Below are positions 15,922 through 25,636 of a DNA stretch of 38,742 bases, piece by piece (positions within the stretch are counted from its first letter, which is position 1; every line of letters begins with the position of its first letter). Position numbers and translations under genes: made by a program. A model generated the notes under the pieces. It did no database searches, had not been told where the DNA came from, and saw nothing but the letters and a program-made list of their open reading frames with translations. The DNA comes from an uncultured bacterium (lineage in GTDB: Bacteria > UBP6 > UBA1177 > JAKLFG01): NCBI GenBank assembly GCA_937871295.1, contig CALMRE010000254.1, positions 1-38,742 on the forward strand. The letters are read 5' to 3'.

Positions 15922-17601
15922 TTATTCGCCTTTGTATTCATCGGCGGTGACGGTCGCCTTTTTCCCGCTCCAGATGCCGATGTAACGAATACCGCCGTCG
16001 GAGTCGTTGGGCGCCTTGAACGAGCCGTCGATGCCGATCTGGAGCGCGCCGCCGCCGCGCAGGTAGAAATCGTTGCCGCCGGCCCCCGGCCAGTAGCGCC
16101 GCGCGATGCCGGAAAAACCGCTCTCCTTCTTGAAGCCGTACAGGCCGGTCGCCTCGTTGGCGACAAGAGCGATGCGGAAGTTGGTAAGCATCTTGGCGGT
16201 GTCGAGTTCGGGGTCGATGTACTTCTGAATGACCGCGTCATAGTCGCGGTCATCGTTATACTCGCTCTCGATGATTTCACGGTAGAGCGCGGTCCCCTGC
16301 CCCGAGTGGATGCGCAGGTACTGGTGGAACAGGTAGGTCAGCGCGTAGTTGCCGATGATGTCCTGACTGGTGTATTCCCAGTAGGTGACCGACATGCCGT
16401 TGGCGATCGAATCATTGGAATTGTAGGTGCTCTTGTAGTCGCTCTGGAAGCCGCCGTAGACATGTTCGCCGCTGGTGGACATCCCCTCCATGACCCACGT
16501 GTTCATCTGGGGGAGCTCCTCGACCAGTTCGTCGCGGTTGTTATGGACCAGATGGGTGAATTCGTGGGCGATGATCCCGACCGCATAGTCGCCCCACTGC
16601 GCCGTCATCTCCTCGATGTAGATCATGTCGGTCCTGTTCGAATCCTCGAAATCGTAGAGTTCGTAGGAACTGAAATAGCCCCCCGCATTACCGCCCGCGT
16701 CGAGGAAGAAGATCGTGATCTTGCCGTTCTGATCGACATCGGAGGCCTCGTAGAAGGTCTCGGTGATGAGACCGTAAATGGTGTTGTCGAACTCCTTGCC
16801 GATATCCTGCGCGGCGTAGGTGGAGACACGCACCGGGAGTTGGGCCCACATGATGCACTTTTCGCCGACATACACCGCCTCGGCCTCGCTCTCATAACGG
16901 TCGCCGGTATTGAAATTATAGGCCCAGAAGTATTTACGGTCGCCGACCACCGGGTCCGGTTCCGGCTCGATGAAACGGTTCACGCCCAGCCGCCGGTCGG
17001 GTGTCGCGTGGGCCGGCAGCGGGATGACGCGGTCACGGAACGCCGGTCGTGTCGGCGGCTCTTCGACGCTCGCCGTAGCGGGCACGCTCTTCATCAGGAG
17101 CGTTTCGGGCATCGTACCGATGAAGGCCTGATTGTTCCCGTCGGCATCCTCGTTGACGATAAGCAGCAGGTCGCCGTTATATGTGGACCCTTCGAAATCG
17201 TACTTCGGTACGCAGAGTTTGTCGTCGCTGGTGGGGACATAGCCGTTGGCGCAGGTGCAGACATAGGCCCCTTCGGTATTCTCGCACGATGCATAGGAGG
17301 CATCGCCGCATATCCCCGGCTCATCGGCGCATTCGTCGGTATCGACGCAGTCGGACATATCCCAGCCGGAGCAGTCCTCGTAGCAGGTCGCGGTGCCGCT
17401 GTAGCCGACCGTCACCTCGGTGCAGTCGGCCGTGTCGCCCGGCTCGCAGACCTCATCTTCCGCGACCGTACCGTCTCCGCAGGCGGCAACGACGGTGTCG
17501 GTATCGGCAACGGCGGTATCATCGGGCATTTTGGTCTGTGCCGCATCGTCGCAGGCGATGAAAGCGCCGATCATCAGGAACATCAGAAACACTCTTTGCA
17601 T
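15922..17601 (-). CDS. Secreted HExxH metalloprotease (M30-like) with DUF4215- and EGF-like modules, probable lipoprotein
   Basis: 559 residues, ATG at 17601 preceded by GGAGGATCC. A short signal ends in AFIAC (Cys17), a plausible lipobox. Residues 41-85 are a Cys-rich DUF4215-like unit (CGDGTVAEDEVCEPGD). Residues 87-130 are a calcium-type EGF module (DTDECADEPGIC, CENTEGAYVCTC). The catalytic domain has zinc motif HEFTH at 346-350 and a downstream Glu372 in WVMEGMSTSGEH, the gluzincin arrangement seen in family M30 (hyicolysin-like). An acidic DADGNN and DVDQNGKI may bind calcium. It is upstream of the two S8 protease genes in the same direction. Likely anchored on the outside and acting on proteins. 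Confidence 0.85.
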   Translation of the reverse strand: MQRVFLMFLMIGAFIACDDAAQTKMPDDTAVADTDTVVAACGDGTVAEDEVCEPGDTADCTEVTVGYSGTATCYEDCSGWDMSDCVDTDECADEPGICGDASYASCENTEGAYVCTCANGYVPTSDDKLCVPKYDFEGSTYNGDLLLIVNEDADGNNQAFIGTMPETLLMKSVPATASVEEPPTRPAFRDRVIPLPAHATPDRRLGVNRFIEPEPDPVVGDRKYFWAYNFNTGDRYESEAEAVYVGEKCIMWAQLPVRVSTYAAQDIGKEFDNTIYGLITETFYEASDVDQNGKITIFFLDAGGNAGGYFSSYELYDFEDSNRTDMIYIEEMTAQWGDYAVGIIAHEFTHLVHNNRDELVEELPQMNTWVMEGMSTSGEHVYGGFQSDYKSTYNSNDSIANGMSVTYWEYTSQDIIGNYALTYLFHQYLRIHSGQGTALYREIIESEYNDDRDYDAVIQKYIDPELDTAKMLTNFRIALVANEATGLYGFKKESGFSGIARRYWPGAGGNDFYLRGGGALQIGIDGSFKAPNDSDGGIRYIGIWSGKKATVTADEYKGE

Positions 17602-17640
17602 GGGATCCTCCGTTTATCCAAACCTCTCACCTATGCTACC

Positions 17641-17668
17641 AGCAAAAGGCTCGCCGCGCTTTTTTGCT
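17641..17668 (-). terminator. Possible terminator hairpin after mutS2
   Basis: A perfect 7-bp inverted repeat, AGCAAAA (17641-17647) and TTTTGCT (17662-17668), encloses a GC-rich 14-base loop that can form further short pairs. It lies 22 bases beyond the mutS2 stop, in the gap before the metalloprotease gene. The GC content of the stem is low, so strength is uncertain. Confidence 0.4.
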
Positions 17669-17689
17669 AAACGATAACAGCATGTTGAT

Positions 17690-20011
17690 CTATTTGAACT
17701 CGACGATGGTCGCGCCGTCACCCCCCTGTTCCACCGGAGCGGGACGCGCGGTGAAGTGATAGCGTTTCGCCAATGAATTCAAATGCTCCCGCACCGCCTT
17801 TTTAAGCACCCCCGTCCCGTGACCGTGCACGATGATGAGACTGAGACTCCGGGCGGTGTAGGCGGTGTCGATCGCCTTCTCGACCAATCCCCGCGCCTCT
17901 TCGGCGTCGACGCCGCGGACATCGCACCGTTCATTGTAGGCCGCCTCGGTGGCGACCGCGCCCGACGAAACCTTCTTCGCCCGTTTCCCGCCGATGACGA
18001 TGAGCCGCTCGACCGGCACCGACACGCTCTTGCCGCTCGCCATGATCTCCGCGTTCTTTCCTTTGACCGCGACGAGCGTCCCCTTCAGTTTCATGAGTTT
18101 GTCGTACACCAGCGTTTCGCCCGGCACTACCCCCTCCGCCGTGCTGAGCGGAACCCCCTTGGTCTCATCCTGTTTCGCTTTCTCGCGGTCTATCGCCTGA
18201 CTCAGGTTCTCCTTCTCCTTGCGGACCACCGCTATCCGTTCGGCGATCTTCTTGGCGTCGATCTCCTCGACCCGGCGGCGCAGTTGCGTCTCTTCGAGTT
18301 CGGTCAGCCGCTTGAGCATCTTAAGACGCTCCTGCTCGAACCCGCGCTCTTTCTGGGCCAGTTTGTGGTGCAGCGCCTCGATCTCCTCTTTCTGCTTGAC
18401 CGTCTCGGCCTTCAGCGCCTCCAGCTGCTCCTTCTCCTCGTCGAGTTCCTGCTCTTTCTGACGCAGGCGGTTGAGAAGCGGTTCGACCGACTCCTCGCGG
18501 GTCGAGAGCAGTTTTTCAAGGTTGCGAACGAACTCGGCGGGGAAGTCTATCTGTTTGACCAGCGCCAGCGCGTTACTGCCGCCGACGAGGTTATAGATGA
18601 AGCGGTAGTTCGGGCGGTCGCGCTTTTCGTCGAAGCCCATCGCGACCGGCACGAAGGCGGCATCCTCGAGCGCTATGGCCTTGACCTCGGCCAGATGGGA
18701 GGTGACGAGGGTGAAGCATCCCTTGTCGCGCAGGAATTCAAGGAAGGCGCGGGCGATGGCGCCCCCCTGCTGGGGATCGGTCCCGGTCCCGATCTCGTCG
18801 ATAAGGACCAGCGACCGTTCGGCCGCCGTATGAGCGATACCCGACAGACTGCGGAGGTGGGCCGAGAAGGAGGATTCCCCCTCGTTGGCGTCCTGCTGGT
18901 CGCCGAGGACAAGGAATATATCGTCGAAGAACGGCAATTTCGCCCGCTTCGCCGGCACCGGGAAACCGCACCGCGCCAGTTCCGCCACCGTGAAAAAGGT
19001 CTTGAGCGCCACCGTCTTGCCGCCGGCGTTGGGACCGCTGACGACCATGATCCGCTCCCCCTCCTTAAAGGTAAAGGCGTTGCGCACCGTCTTGTCGCCC
19101 ATCGCCGCAAGGACCGGCGGGTACCACGCCTCCTCGACCGCTGTCCCCTCGTCGGAAAATTCGGGGACCGCACAGTCGTAGGCGCGCATCCAGCGGTCGC
19201 GGGCATGGAGCGATTCGACCCGAAGCGCCAGCGCCACACATTCATCGACCGCCGCCCGCTTGCGGCCTAAAAGCCCGCGCAGTTCGCGCAGTATCTTCCG
19301 TATCTCCTCGTGTTCATGGGAGGCCAGCAGACTCAGCCGGTTATTGAGTTCGACCAGCGGCAGCGGCTCTAAAAACGCGGTCAGGCCGGTCCGCGAGAGG
19401 TTGTGGATGACCCCCTTCATGACCTTCTTGAACTGCGTCTTGAACGGCAGCACATAGCGGTCGTCGCGTATCGTGAAGTAGTCCTCCTGCAGCATCGCGC
19501 CGACCGTCGGGTCGATGAGCATCGTCTTTATCTCTCGCGAAATGAGCTGGTGCGTATCGGCAAGATGCCGCCGGATGCGGGCCAGTTCGGGACTCGCCTC
19601 GGAGTTTATCTCCCCTTTCTTATCTATCGTCTGCTTGATGGTCATCTCGAGCGACACATCGGGTTCGAATGCGCCGAAGAGCACCGCGAAATCCTTCACC
19701 CAGGTCTGGCGCGCCACTTCGCCTTTGGCGAGGCGTACCTGTTCGAGGAAGTCGCCGACGGCGCGGTAGTCAAGCGATTCCAACGGCTCGTCGTGATCGA
19801 AGCGGTAGAGGATATCGCTCAGGCGGTCGAGGTCGTAGTTGAAGATGCGGACACCGGCGTCGTGGAGCGTCCCCGCCTCGGCGATGAGCCGGAATTCGCG
19901 GTCGGCCCCCTCGCGGGTCAGCGTCTTCGCCTCACGGATATGCCGTTTGGCCGCCGCCGAGAAGCACCCCTCGGCGATAAGATCGAGTATCTGTTCCCAT
20001 TCGTGCTGCAT
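17690..20011 (-). CDS. mutS2: MutS2 family ATPase/nuclease
   Basis: 773 residues, the normal MutS2 length. It lacks the MutS mismatch-recognition domain. It has a MutS-type core and clamp, Walker A GPNAGGKT at 326-333, Walker B LVLIDEIGTGTDPQQGG, a long coiled coil (about 505-620), and a C-terminal Smr domain with DVRG and IIVHGHGTG near 690-740. Family members suppress homologous recombination in some bacteria, and in Bacillus (RqcU) split collided ribosomes. The ATG at 20011 follows AGAGG, 15 bases after the cobO stop, so it is the last gene of the pil-malic enzyme-cobO-mutS2 transcript. Confidence 0.95.
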   Translation of the reverse strand: MQHEWEQILDLIAEGCFSAAAKRHIREAKTLTREGADREFRLIAEAGTLHDAGVRIFNYDLDRLSDILYRFDHDEPLESLDYRAVGDFLEQVRLAKGEVARQTWVKDFAVLFGAFEPDVSLEMTIKQTIDKKGEINSEASPELARIRRHLADTHQLISREIKTMLIDPTVGAMLQEDYFTIRDDRYVLPFKTQFKKVMKGVIHNLSRTGLTAFLEPLPLVELNNRLSLLASHEHEEIRKILRELRGLLGRKRAAVDECVALALRVESLHARDRWMRAYDCAVPEFSDEGTAVEEAWYPPVLAAMGDKTVRNAFTFKEGERIMVVSGPNAGGKTVALKTFFTVAELARCGFPVPAKRAKLPFFDDIFLVLGDQQDANEGESSFSAHLRSLSGIAHTAAERSLVLIDEIGTGTDPQQGGAIARAFLEFLRDKGCFTLVTSHLAEVKAIALEDAAFVPVAMGFDEKRDRPNYRFIYNLVGGSNALALVKQIDFPAEFVRNLEKLLSTREESVEPLLNRLRQKEQELDEEKEQLEALKAETVKQKEEIEALHHKLAQKERGFEQERLKMLKRLTELEETQLRRRVEEIDAKKIAERIAVVRKEKENLSQAIDREKAKQDETKGVPLSTAEGVVPGETLVYDKLMKLKGTLVAVKGKNAEIMASGKSVSVPVERLIVIGGKRAKKVSSGAVATEAAYNERCDVRGVDAEEARGLVEKAIDTAYTARSLSLIIVHGHGTGVLKKAVREHLNSLAKRYHFTARPAPVEQGGDGATIVEFK

Positions 20012-20026
20012 GAAAACCTCTAAGAG

Positions 20027-20545
20027 TTACTTCTCGATGCCGTCGCGGGCCTGAACGCCCTTGGTGTAGTAATGTTTCTCCTCGCGCATCTCGGTGACCA
20101 GATCGGCCGCGTCGATGAGTCCCTGCGGCGCATAGCGGCCGGTGACGACCACCTCGACCTGCGGCGCCCGTCCGTTGATGGCGGCGAGCAGTTCGTCGAG
20201 CGTGAAGAGATTATAGAAAAGCGCAATGGATGCCTCGTCGAGTATCACGAGGTCGTGCGCCCCCTTCTTCAGGATGGCGGACACCTCGGTCAGCCCCTGC
20301 CGTGCGAGGTCGATGTCTGCCTGCTCCGGGCTCTTCACGATGAAACAGTCGCGGCCGTAGCGACGCAGTTCAAGGCCGTCGAGTTTTTCGAGCAGGTTCA
20401 GTTCGCTGTAGCGCATCCCTTTGACGAACTGGGCGATGAAGACCTTCTTCCCGGCGCCGAGGGCGCGCACCGCGAGGCCGATGGCGGCGGTCGTCTTCCC
20501 CTTGCCGTTGCCGGTGTAGAGTTGCACCATGCCCCGTTCGGTCAC
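20027..20545 (-). CDS. cobO: Corrinoid adenosyltransferase (cob(I)alamin, CobO/BtuR type)
   Basis: 172 residues. It starts at GTG 20545, eight bases after AAGGAGG that lies in the end of the preceding gene; the ATG at 20530 is 23 bases away and less likely. The P-loop is GNGKGKTT (12-19), followed by the family motifs VFIAQFVKG, DLVILDEAS and TGRYAPQGLIDAADLVTEM. It transfers the adenosyl group of ATP to cobalt to make adenosylcobalamin, from salvage or synthesis. No other B12 gene is in the window. It is packed between malic enzyme (three-base gap) and mutS2. Confidence 0.93.
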   Translation of the reverse strand: MTERGMVQLYTGNGKGKTTAAIGLAVRALGAGKKVFIAQFVKGMRYSELNLLEKLDGLELRRYGRDCFIVKSPEQADIDLARQGLTEVSAILKKGAHDLVILDEASIALFYNLFTLDELLAAINGRAPQVEVVVTGRYAPQGLIDAADLVTEMREEKHYYTKGVQARDGIEK

Positions 20546-20548
20546 CCC

Positions 20549-21826
20549 TCACCCCTCCTTCAGAAATCTATCTTCGAGCGACCGGCGGTAGTTCGCCGCG
20601 TCGAAATGGGCCACGCGGGCCACCCCTTCGGCCACCGCCGCCTCGGCCACGGCGCACGCCTCCTCGACGAGCACCCGCAGGTCGAACGGTTTGGGTATCA
20701 GATAGTCGCGACCGAACGAGAGTTCCTTAAGACCATAGGCCCTGAGCACCGCTTCGGGGACCGGCAGACGGGCGATCCGGGCCAGCGCCCGCGAGGCGGC
20801 CACCTTCATCCCGTCGGTTATCGCCAAGGCGCGGACATCGAGGGCGCCGCGGAATATGGCGGGGAATCCCAGCACATTGTTGACTTGATTGGGATAGTCG
20901 CTGCGGCCGGTGCCGGCAAGAGCGTCGGGCCGCACTTTCTTGACCACATCGTAGGGGACCTCGGGATCGGGATTGGCCATCGGCAGGACGATGGGATCCT
21001 TGGCCATCGAACGGAGCATCGCCTCGTCGACGACCCCCGCCGCGCTCACCCCGATGAAGATGTCGGCGCCGCGCATGATGTCGGCGAGCGTCCGCGCATC
21101 GGTCTTGCGGAAGAGGATGTCGTGCCACGGACTGACGCGGTTGGCGCGCCCCTCGTAGAGCACTCCGCTCCGGCCGGCGGCGAATATCTGTTCCGGCGCC
21201 ATGCCGAGTTCGACCAGATGCCGCGCGATGGCTACCCCCGCGGCGCCGGCGCCGCGCATCGCAACGCGGACATTGCGGATATCCTTGCCGATGATGTCGA
21301 GCCCGTTGAGTATCGCCGCGGCGGCGATGACCGCCGTGCCATGCTGGTCGTCATGAAAGACCGGTATCTTCATACGCGCCTTGAGCCGCTCCTCTATCGC
21401 AAAACAGCGAGGCGAAGCAATGTCCTCGAGATTTACGCCGCCGAACGACGGTTCGAGCGCCGCGACGATATCGATGAAACGATCGACCTCTTTTTCGGCG
21501 ACTTCCAGATCGATCGCATCGATCCCGGCGAACCGCTTGAAGAGGAGCGCCTTCCCCTCCATCACCGGTTTGGCGGCGAGCGGACCGATATCGCCGAGCC
21601 CCAGCACCGCCGTACCGTCGGAGATGACGGCGACGAGGTTACCGCGACCGGTATATTCGTAGACCGCGTCGGGCCGCTCGGCTATCTCGCGGCAGGGCCA
21701 TGCGACACCGGGAGTATAGGCCAGAGACAGATCCTCCTGCGTCGCGCAGGGCTTTAAAGGAACGATGCCGATCTTGCCGGGGAAGGGGTTCCGGTGATAC
21801 TCAAGAGCGCGTTGTCTCAGATCCAT
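20549..21826 (-). CDS. NAD(P)-dependent malic enzyme (short bacterial type)
   Basis: 425 residues from the ATG at 21826, which has GAGGTG at good spacing; an in-frame TTG at 21838 has none and overlaps the pilD stop. Motifs of the short malic enzymes are present: [44 protein letters not shown], and the nucleotide-binding [14 protein letters not shown]. It lacks the phosphotransacetylase-like extension of MaeB. It decarboxylates malate to pyruvate in the cytoplasm, yielding NAD(P)H. It starts just after pilD and leads directly into cobO. Cofactor choice cannot be settled by eye. Confidence 0.93.
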   Translation of the reverse strand: MDLRQRALEYHRNPFPGKIGIVPLKPCATQEDLSLAYTPGVAWPCREIAERPDAVYEYTGRGNLVAVISDGTAVLGLGDIGPLAAKPVMEGKALLFKRFAGIDAIDLEVAEKEVDRFIDIVAALEPSFGGVNLEDIASPRCFAIEERLKARMKIPVFHDDQHGTAVIAAAAILNGLDIIGKDIRNVRVAMRGAGAAGVAIARHLVELGMAPEQIFAAGRSGVLYEGRANRVSPWHDILFRKTDARTLADIMRGADIFIGVSAAGVVDEAMLRSMAKDPIVLPMANPDPEVPYDVVKKVRPDALAGTGRSDYPNQVNNVLGFPAIFRGALDVRALAITDGMKVAASRALARIARLPVPEAVLRAYGLKELSFGRDYLIPKPFDLRVLVEEACAVAEAAVAEGVARVAHFDAANYRRSLEDRFLKEG

Positions 21827-21834
21827 GATCCACC

Positions 21835-22680
21835 TCAAAAAGAGAGGAAACGATATAGAGCCGCTTCATCGACGAACAGCAGGATGATGCCGCCGAGCGC
21901 GAGGAAAGGACCGAAATAGATGACGCGGTCGAGATCGGCCTCGGAGCCTTTTATATCGTCGGTCGTGATCGAGTTCGCTATCCGGCCTCGACGGAACACG
22001 ACACGCATGATCAGATAGAAAAGGATGCCGCCGACCGAAGCGATGAAAAGGACCGGCGCCAGTTTCGCGGGTCCGAGATAAGCGCCGATCATGCCGAGGA
22101 TCATCACATCACCACCGCCCATTCCGATCTTTTTTGTCACGAGATAGAAACCCACGATGACCATGAGCAGCGTGCCGCCGCCGATAAGAAGTCCCGACAC
22201 GGCATACAGAAGATCCCGTTCCGGCGCCAGATATGCATAGAGAAGACCGCACGCCATGCCGGGTATCGTCAGCACATGCGGCACGATCTGCGCTTTGATG
22301 TCGATACCGGCGATGATGATGAGAAGTGCCAGATAGATCAGGATGAAGAGCAGGTCGAGCGAGATGTTCCACTCGATGTAGGCCATCAAAAAGAGAAATC
22401 CGGTCAGCAATTCGACCATCGGATATTGGATCGATATGGGCGCCTTGCACCCCGAGCAGCGCCCGCGAAGCAGAAGCCACGACAGGACGGGGATGTTCTC
22501 ATACCAGCGGATAGCATGACCGCACAACGGACAGCCGCTCGGCGGATAGACGATCGATCTGCCCAGCGGGATCCGGTAGATGCAGACATTGAGGAAACTG
22601 CCCACCGTCATGCCCAGCAGAAAAAAGAATACGGCAAAGGTCTGCCGGAATACCGGATGATAGAGATAGAGATCAGGCAT
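21835..22680 (-). CDS. pilD: Type IV prepilin peptidase / N-methyltransferase PilD
   Basis: 281 residues, a polytopic membrane protein with about eight helices. The N-terminal methyltransferase-type domain keeps both cysteine pairs (Cys50/53 CPLC and Cys75/78 CSGC). The two catalytic aspartates of the aspartic peptidase are Asp127 (GIDIK) and Asp191 (MGGGDV). It cleaves the leader of type IV prepilins at the inner face of the membrane and methylates the new N-terminus. It overlaps the pilR stop by eight bases, so it is translationally coupled to the pil regulators. Confidence 0.94.
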   Translation of the reverse strand: MPDLYLYHPVFRQTFAVFFFLLGMTVGSFLNVCIYRIPLGRSIVYPPSGCPLCGHAIRWYENIPVLSWLLLRGRCSGCKAPISIQYPMVELLTGFLFLMAYIEWNISLDLLFILIYLALLIIIAGIDIKAQIVPHVLTIPGMACGLLYAYLAPERDLLYAVSGLLIGGGTLLMVIVGFYLVTKKIGMGGGDVMILGMIGAYLGPAKLAPVLFIASVGGILFYLIMRVVFRRGRIANSITTDDIKGSEADLDRVIYFGPFLALGGIILLFVDEAALYRFLSF

Positions 22681-24061
22681 CGCCGCTTCCCTCTTTCAGG
22701 TCCAGTTTGTCCATCCGGTAACGCAACGACCGCTCGGTGATGCCCAGCAGCATCGCCGCCTCCTGCCGGTTACGCCCCGTCTTTTCGAGCGCTGCGGCGA
22801 TATAGCGCCGCTCGGTATCGGCCAATATCTCATCGAGTTCGACCGGATCGGTCAGCAGGATATGACCCTCGACCGGAGCGCCGGAACGCCGGACCGATAT
22901 CTCCCGCATCGTGATAAGGGGACCGGAGGAAAGGACAAAGGCGCGTTCGATGATGTTGTGCAGTTCCCGCACATTACCGGGGAAGTGATATTCCAGCAAA
23001 AATCGTTTAACCTCCTGATCGAGGAGGACCTTGCGGCCCGCCTTGGCGGACATGGCGGAGAGGAACTGATCGGCGAGCGGGATGATATCGTCGCGTCGCT
23101 CGCGAAGCGGCGGCACATGTATCTCGAACACATTGAGGCGGAAATAGAGATCCTCGCGAAAGGCGCCGCGCTCTACTTCCTTGTGGAGTTCCTTGTTGGT
23201 CGCCGCGATGAGGCGGGCGTGCGTCTCCAGTTTCTCGACACCGCCGACCCGCATGAATATACGCTCCTGCAGCACGCGGAGAAGCCGGACCTGCATATTC
23301 TCGGAAACTTCCCCCACCTCGTCGAGAAAAAGAGTGCCGGTGCCCACCACCTCGAAATAGCCGCGCTTGATCTTGTCGGCGCCGGTGAAGGCCCCCTTCT
23401 CGTAGCCGAACAGTTCACTTTCCTGCAGGCTCTCCGGTATCGCGCCGCAGTTGATCGGATACCAAGGGGCGTTACGGCGAGCGCTGTTGTTGTGGATATG
23501 GCGGGCGACGATCTCTTTGCCGACACCGCTTTCGCCGGTGATGAGCACCATCGAATCGGTCGGAGCCACCTGCGCCGCATACTGAAGAACTTTTTTCATC
23601 GCGGGGCTTTCGGCAACCACGGAGAGCTCCCCCGCGGTGCCGGCGCCGCCCGCCGCACCCTCCGGCGCCGGAGCTGCCGCGGCATGTCCCTGATACTCTG
23701 CGGCGGCCCGTTTCACGATATCCTTGATCTGCGCGACATTAAAGGGCTTGGACACATAGTCGAGGGCGCCCATCTGTATGGCCTTGATCGCCTGTTCGGT
23801 GGAAGCGTACGCCGTTATGATGATTATTTGACTCGCCGGCCGGAGGCGGCGGAGTTTGTTGAGCAATTCGACGCCGTCGATGCTTTCGGGCATGTTATAA
23901 TCCATGAGTATGACCGGAAAATCGCCCTTCTGGAGTTTCTGAAGCGCCGCGGCTCCGTTCTCTGCGGTAACGACCTCGTAGCCCTCCTTTTTCAGGAGTA
24001 TCTCGAGGAACTGCCGCATGCTGAGTTCGTCATCAACGACCAGTATCCGCGTCCTGTCCAC
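22673..24061 (-). CDS. pilR: Sigma54-dependent response regulator PilR
   Basis: 462 residues. It starts with GTG at 24061, preceded by AGGAGGTGAT, a full match to the 16S anti-SD, inside the end of pilS (29-base overlap). Receiver domain 5-120: acidic pair Asp10/Asp11, phospho-acceptor Asp54, Lys105. A Pro/Ala linker leads to the AAA+ domain with Walker A GESGVGKE at 176-183, GAFTGA at 223-228 for sigma54 contact, and Walker B LFLDEV. A Fis-type helix-turn-helix is at the C-terminus (NRQEAAMLLGITERSLRYR). It is expected to activate pilin transcription with RpoN. The call PilR rests on pilS and pil gene context. Confidence 0.93.
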   Translation of the reverse strand: MDRTRILVVDDELSMRQFLEILLKKEGYEVVTAENGAAALQKLQKGDFPVILMDYNMPESIDGVELLNKLRRLRPASQIIIITAYASTEQAIKAIQMGALDYVSKPFNVAQIKDIVKRAAAEYQGHAAAAPAPEGAAGGAGTAGELSVVAESPAMKKVLQYAAQVAPTDSMVLITGESGVGKEIVARHIHNNSARRNAPWYPINCGAIPESLQESELFGYEKGAFTGADKIKRGYFEVVGTGTLFLDEVGEVSENMQVRLLRVLQERIFMRVGGVEKLETHARLIAATNKELHKEVERGAFREDLYFRLNVFEIHVPPLRERRDDIIPLADQFLSAMSAKAGRKVLLDQEVKRFLLEYHFPGNVRELHNIIERAFVLSSGPLITMREISVRRSGAPVEGHILLTDPVELDEILADTERRYIAAALEKTGRNRQEAAMLLGITERSLRYRMDKLDLKEGSGDA

Positions 24062-25634
24062 GCATCACCTCCTGACGATAGGGAAAAACGACCCTGAACT
24101 CGGCGCCGCCCTCCACATTTTTCACACTGATCGTGCCGCCGTGCATCTTGACCACATTGTAGACCACCGCCAAGCCGAGGCCGGTGCCACGTTTTTTCGT
24201 CGAGAAGAAGGGATCGAAGATGCGCTCTATGTGCGCCAGCGGTATACCGCCGCCCCGGTCCCTGACCAGCAGAGCGCACGAAGACTCTCCCCGTTCGGTG
24301 CGGAGGAATATCGCCCCCTCCTTCTTCATCACCTCGATGCTGTTGAGCAGCAGATTCCAGAGCACCTCCCGCAGGCGGTCGGCATCGCCTTCCAGAGAGA
24401 CATCGTCCAACACCGTCTCTATGCGTATCGCCGGATAGGAAAGAGAGAACACGCGACAGATGTCCTCCACGAGCGGTTTTAACGCTACGGTCGTTATCGT
24501 AAGCTGCCGCTCTTCAGTCGAAGAGAAGAGACTGTCCAGCAGTTTCTTGACCCGCTCTCCCTCCCGGGAAATGATCTCCATAAGGCGCTGTGAATCCTCG
24601 TCGGGATGCTGTACGGTCGAGAAGATGACCTCGCTTGCACCGACCAGGCTCGCGATCGGGTTCTTTATCTCATGGGCTATCGAGGCGGTCAACTGACCGA
24701 TGGCCGCCATTTTCTCGCGACGGCGGTTCTCCTCTTCGCGCAATCGCAACTCGGTGACATCGGAGAAAATGAGCACCTCCTGATTGTCCACATACTGCTG
24801 TACCGAACAGTAGAGCATCCTCCCCTCCCAGCGAAGTTCCGACCAGTTCGCGTAGGTGTAGGGCTCTCCCAGTATGTGCTCAACGAAGGCCTCCATGCGC
24901 AGACAGGTGTTGCGGGCGAAATCGTTCGCATAGACCGGTTTTTTGTCGCGGGTGATCACAAAACCCATAGAGAGGGAACTGAAAATGGCGTAAAAATGGG
25001 TCTTCATCTCCCGGGCCATCAGTTCGCGTTCGAACAACTCACGATTGACCCGTTGCATGGAGCGGGCGACCCGCGTCGCGATGAGGCCGGCTACGGAAAA
25101 GAAAAAGAGGTAGACGAACAGTTGGGTGAAGAACTGCGGCCAGCGCAGGGCGTACAGATCGATGAGTTCCACCGATATGATGGGGAGGACCGACGACTTG
25201 ATGAAGAAAGCCATGAGCAACAGCAGGGAGAAACTGGAAACGGTGGTGAAAAGCGCTCCCTTCTCATCGAGGATGAACCCTGAATACATGATCGTGATCA
25301 CCACGACGTAAAGATAGGGGGAAGATATCCCGCCGGTGAGGTAGGCGACCAATATCCAGAAAAAGAGTTCCAGAAAGAATTGCAGATAGGCGAACAGCCG
25401 AAGCCATCTCTGTTGATTGATAGTACGATTGACGATCAGGGAAACAAAATTGAGAAGTATGAAAAAGAATATGATGACAAGGAGAATCTTGTTGCGGAAA
25501 GAGAACAGATCGGTCTGTTCATTGATGAAGGGAAAAAGGAAAAAGGCGAAGAACAGCGCCGCAAGGAAGAAGAACCGGATAATGAAGAAGGAATAGAGAT
25601 TCTTCCGGAGATCCTCGGCGCGGAAGATATCCAT
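24033..25634 (-). CDS. pilS: Sensor histidine kinase PilS
   Basis: 533 residues. Residues 1-190 hold six predicted transmembrane helices (first about 17-36), the layout typical of PilS. A PAS-like region (about 210-295) is followed by the H-box with His321 in IAHEIKNP, then a HATPase domain with N-box LLLNSIEV and G-boxes RDRGGGIP and GTGLGLAV. It is the cognate kinase of the overlapping pilR. It begins two bases after the pilC stop with an AGGG touching the ATG, a poor site, so expression probably relies on coupling to pilC. Confidence 0.92.
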   Translation of the reverse strand: MDIFRAEDLRKNLYSFFIIRFFFLAALFFAFFLFPFINEQTDLFSFRNKILLVIIFFFILLNFVSLIVNRTINQQRWLRLFAYLQFFLELFFWILVAYLTGGISSPYLYVVVITIMYSGFILDEKGALFTTVSSFSLLLLMAFFIKSSVLPIISVELIDLYALRWPQFFTQLFVYLFFFSVAGLIATRVARSMQRVNRELFERELMAREMKTHFYAIFSSLSMGFVITRDKKPVYANDFARNTCLRMEAFVEHILGEPYTYANWSELRWEGRMLYCSVQQYVDNQEVLIFSDVTELRLREEENRRREKMAAIGQLTASIAHEIKNPIASLVGASEVIFSTVQHPDEDSQRLMEIISREGERVKKLLDSLFSSTEERQLTITTVALKPLVEDICRVFSLSYPAIRIETVLDDVSLEGDADRLREVLWNLLLNSIEVMKKEGAIFLRTERGESSCALLVRDRGGGIPLAHIERIFDPFFSTKKRGTGLGLAVVYNVVKMHGGTISVKNVEGGAEFRVVFPYRQEVMRGQDADTGR

Positions 25635-25636
25635 CC

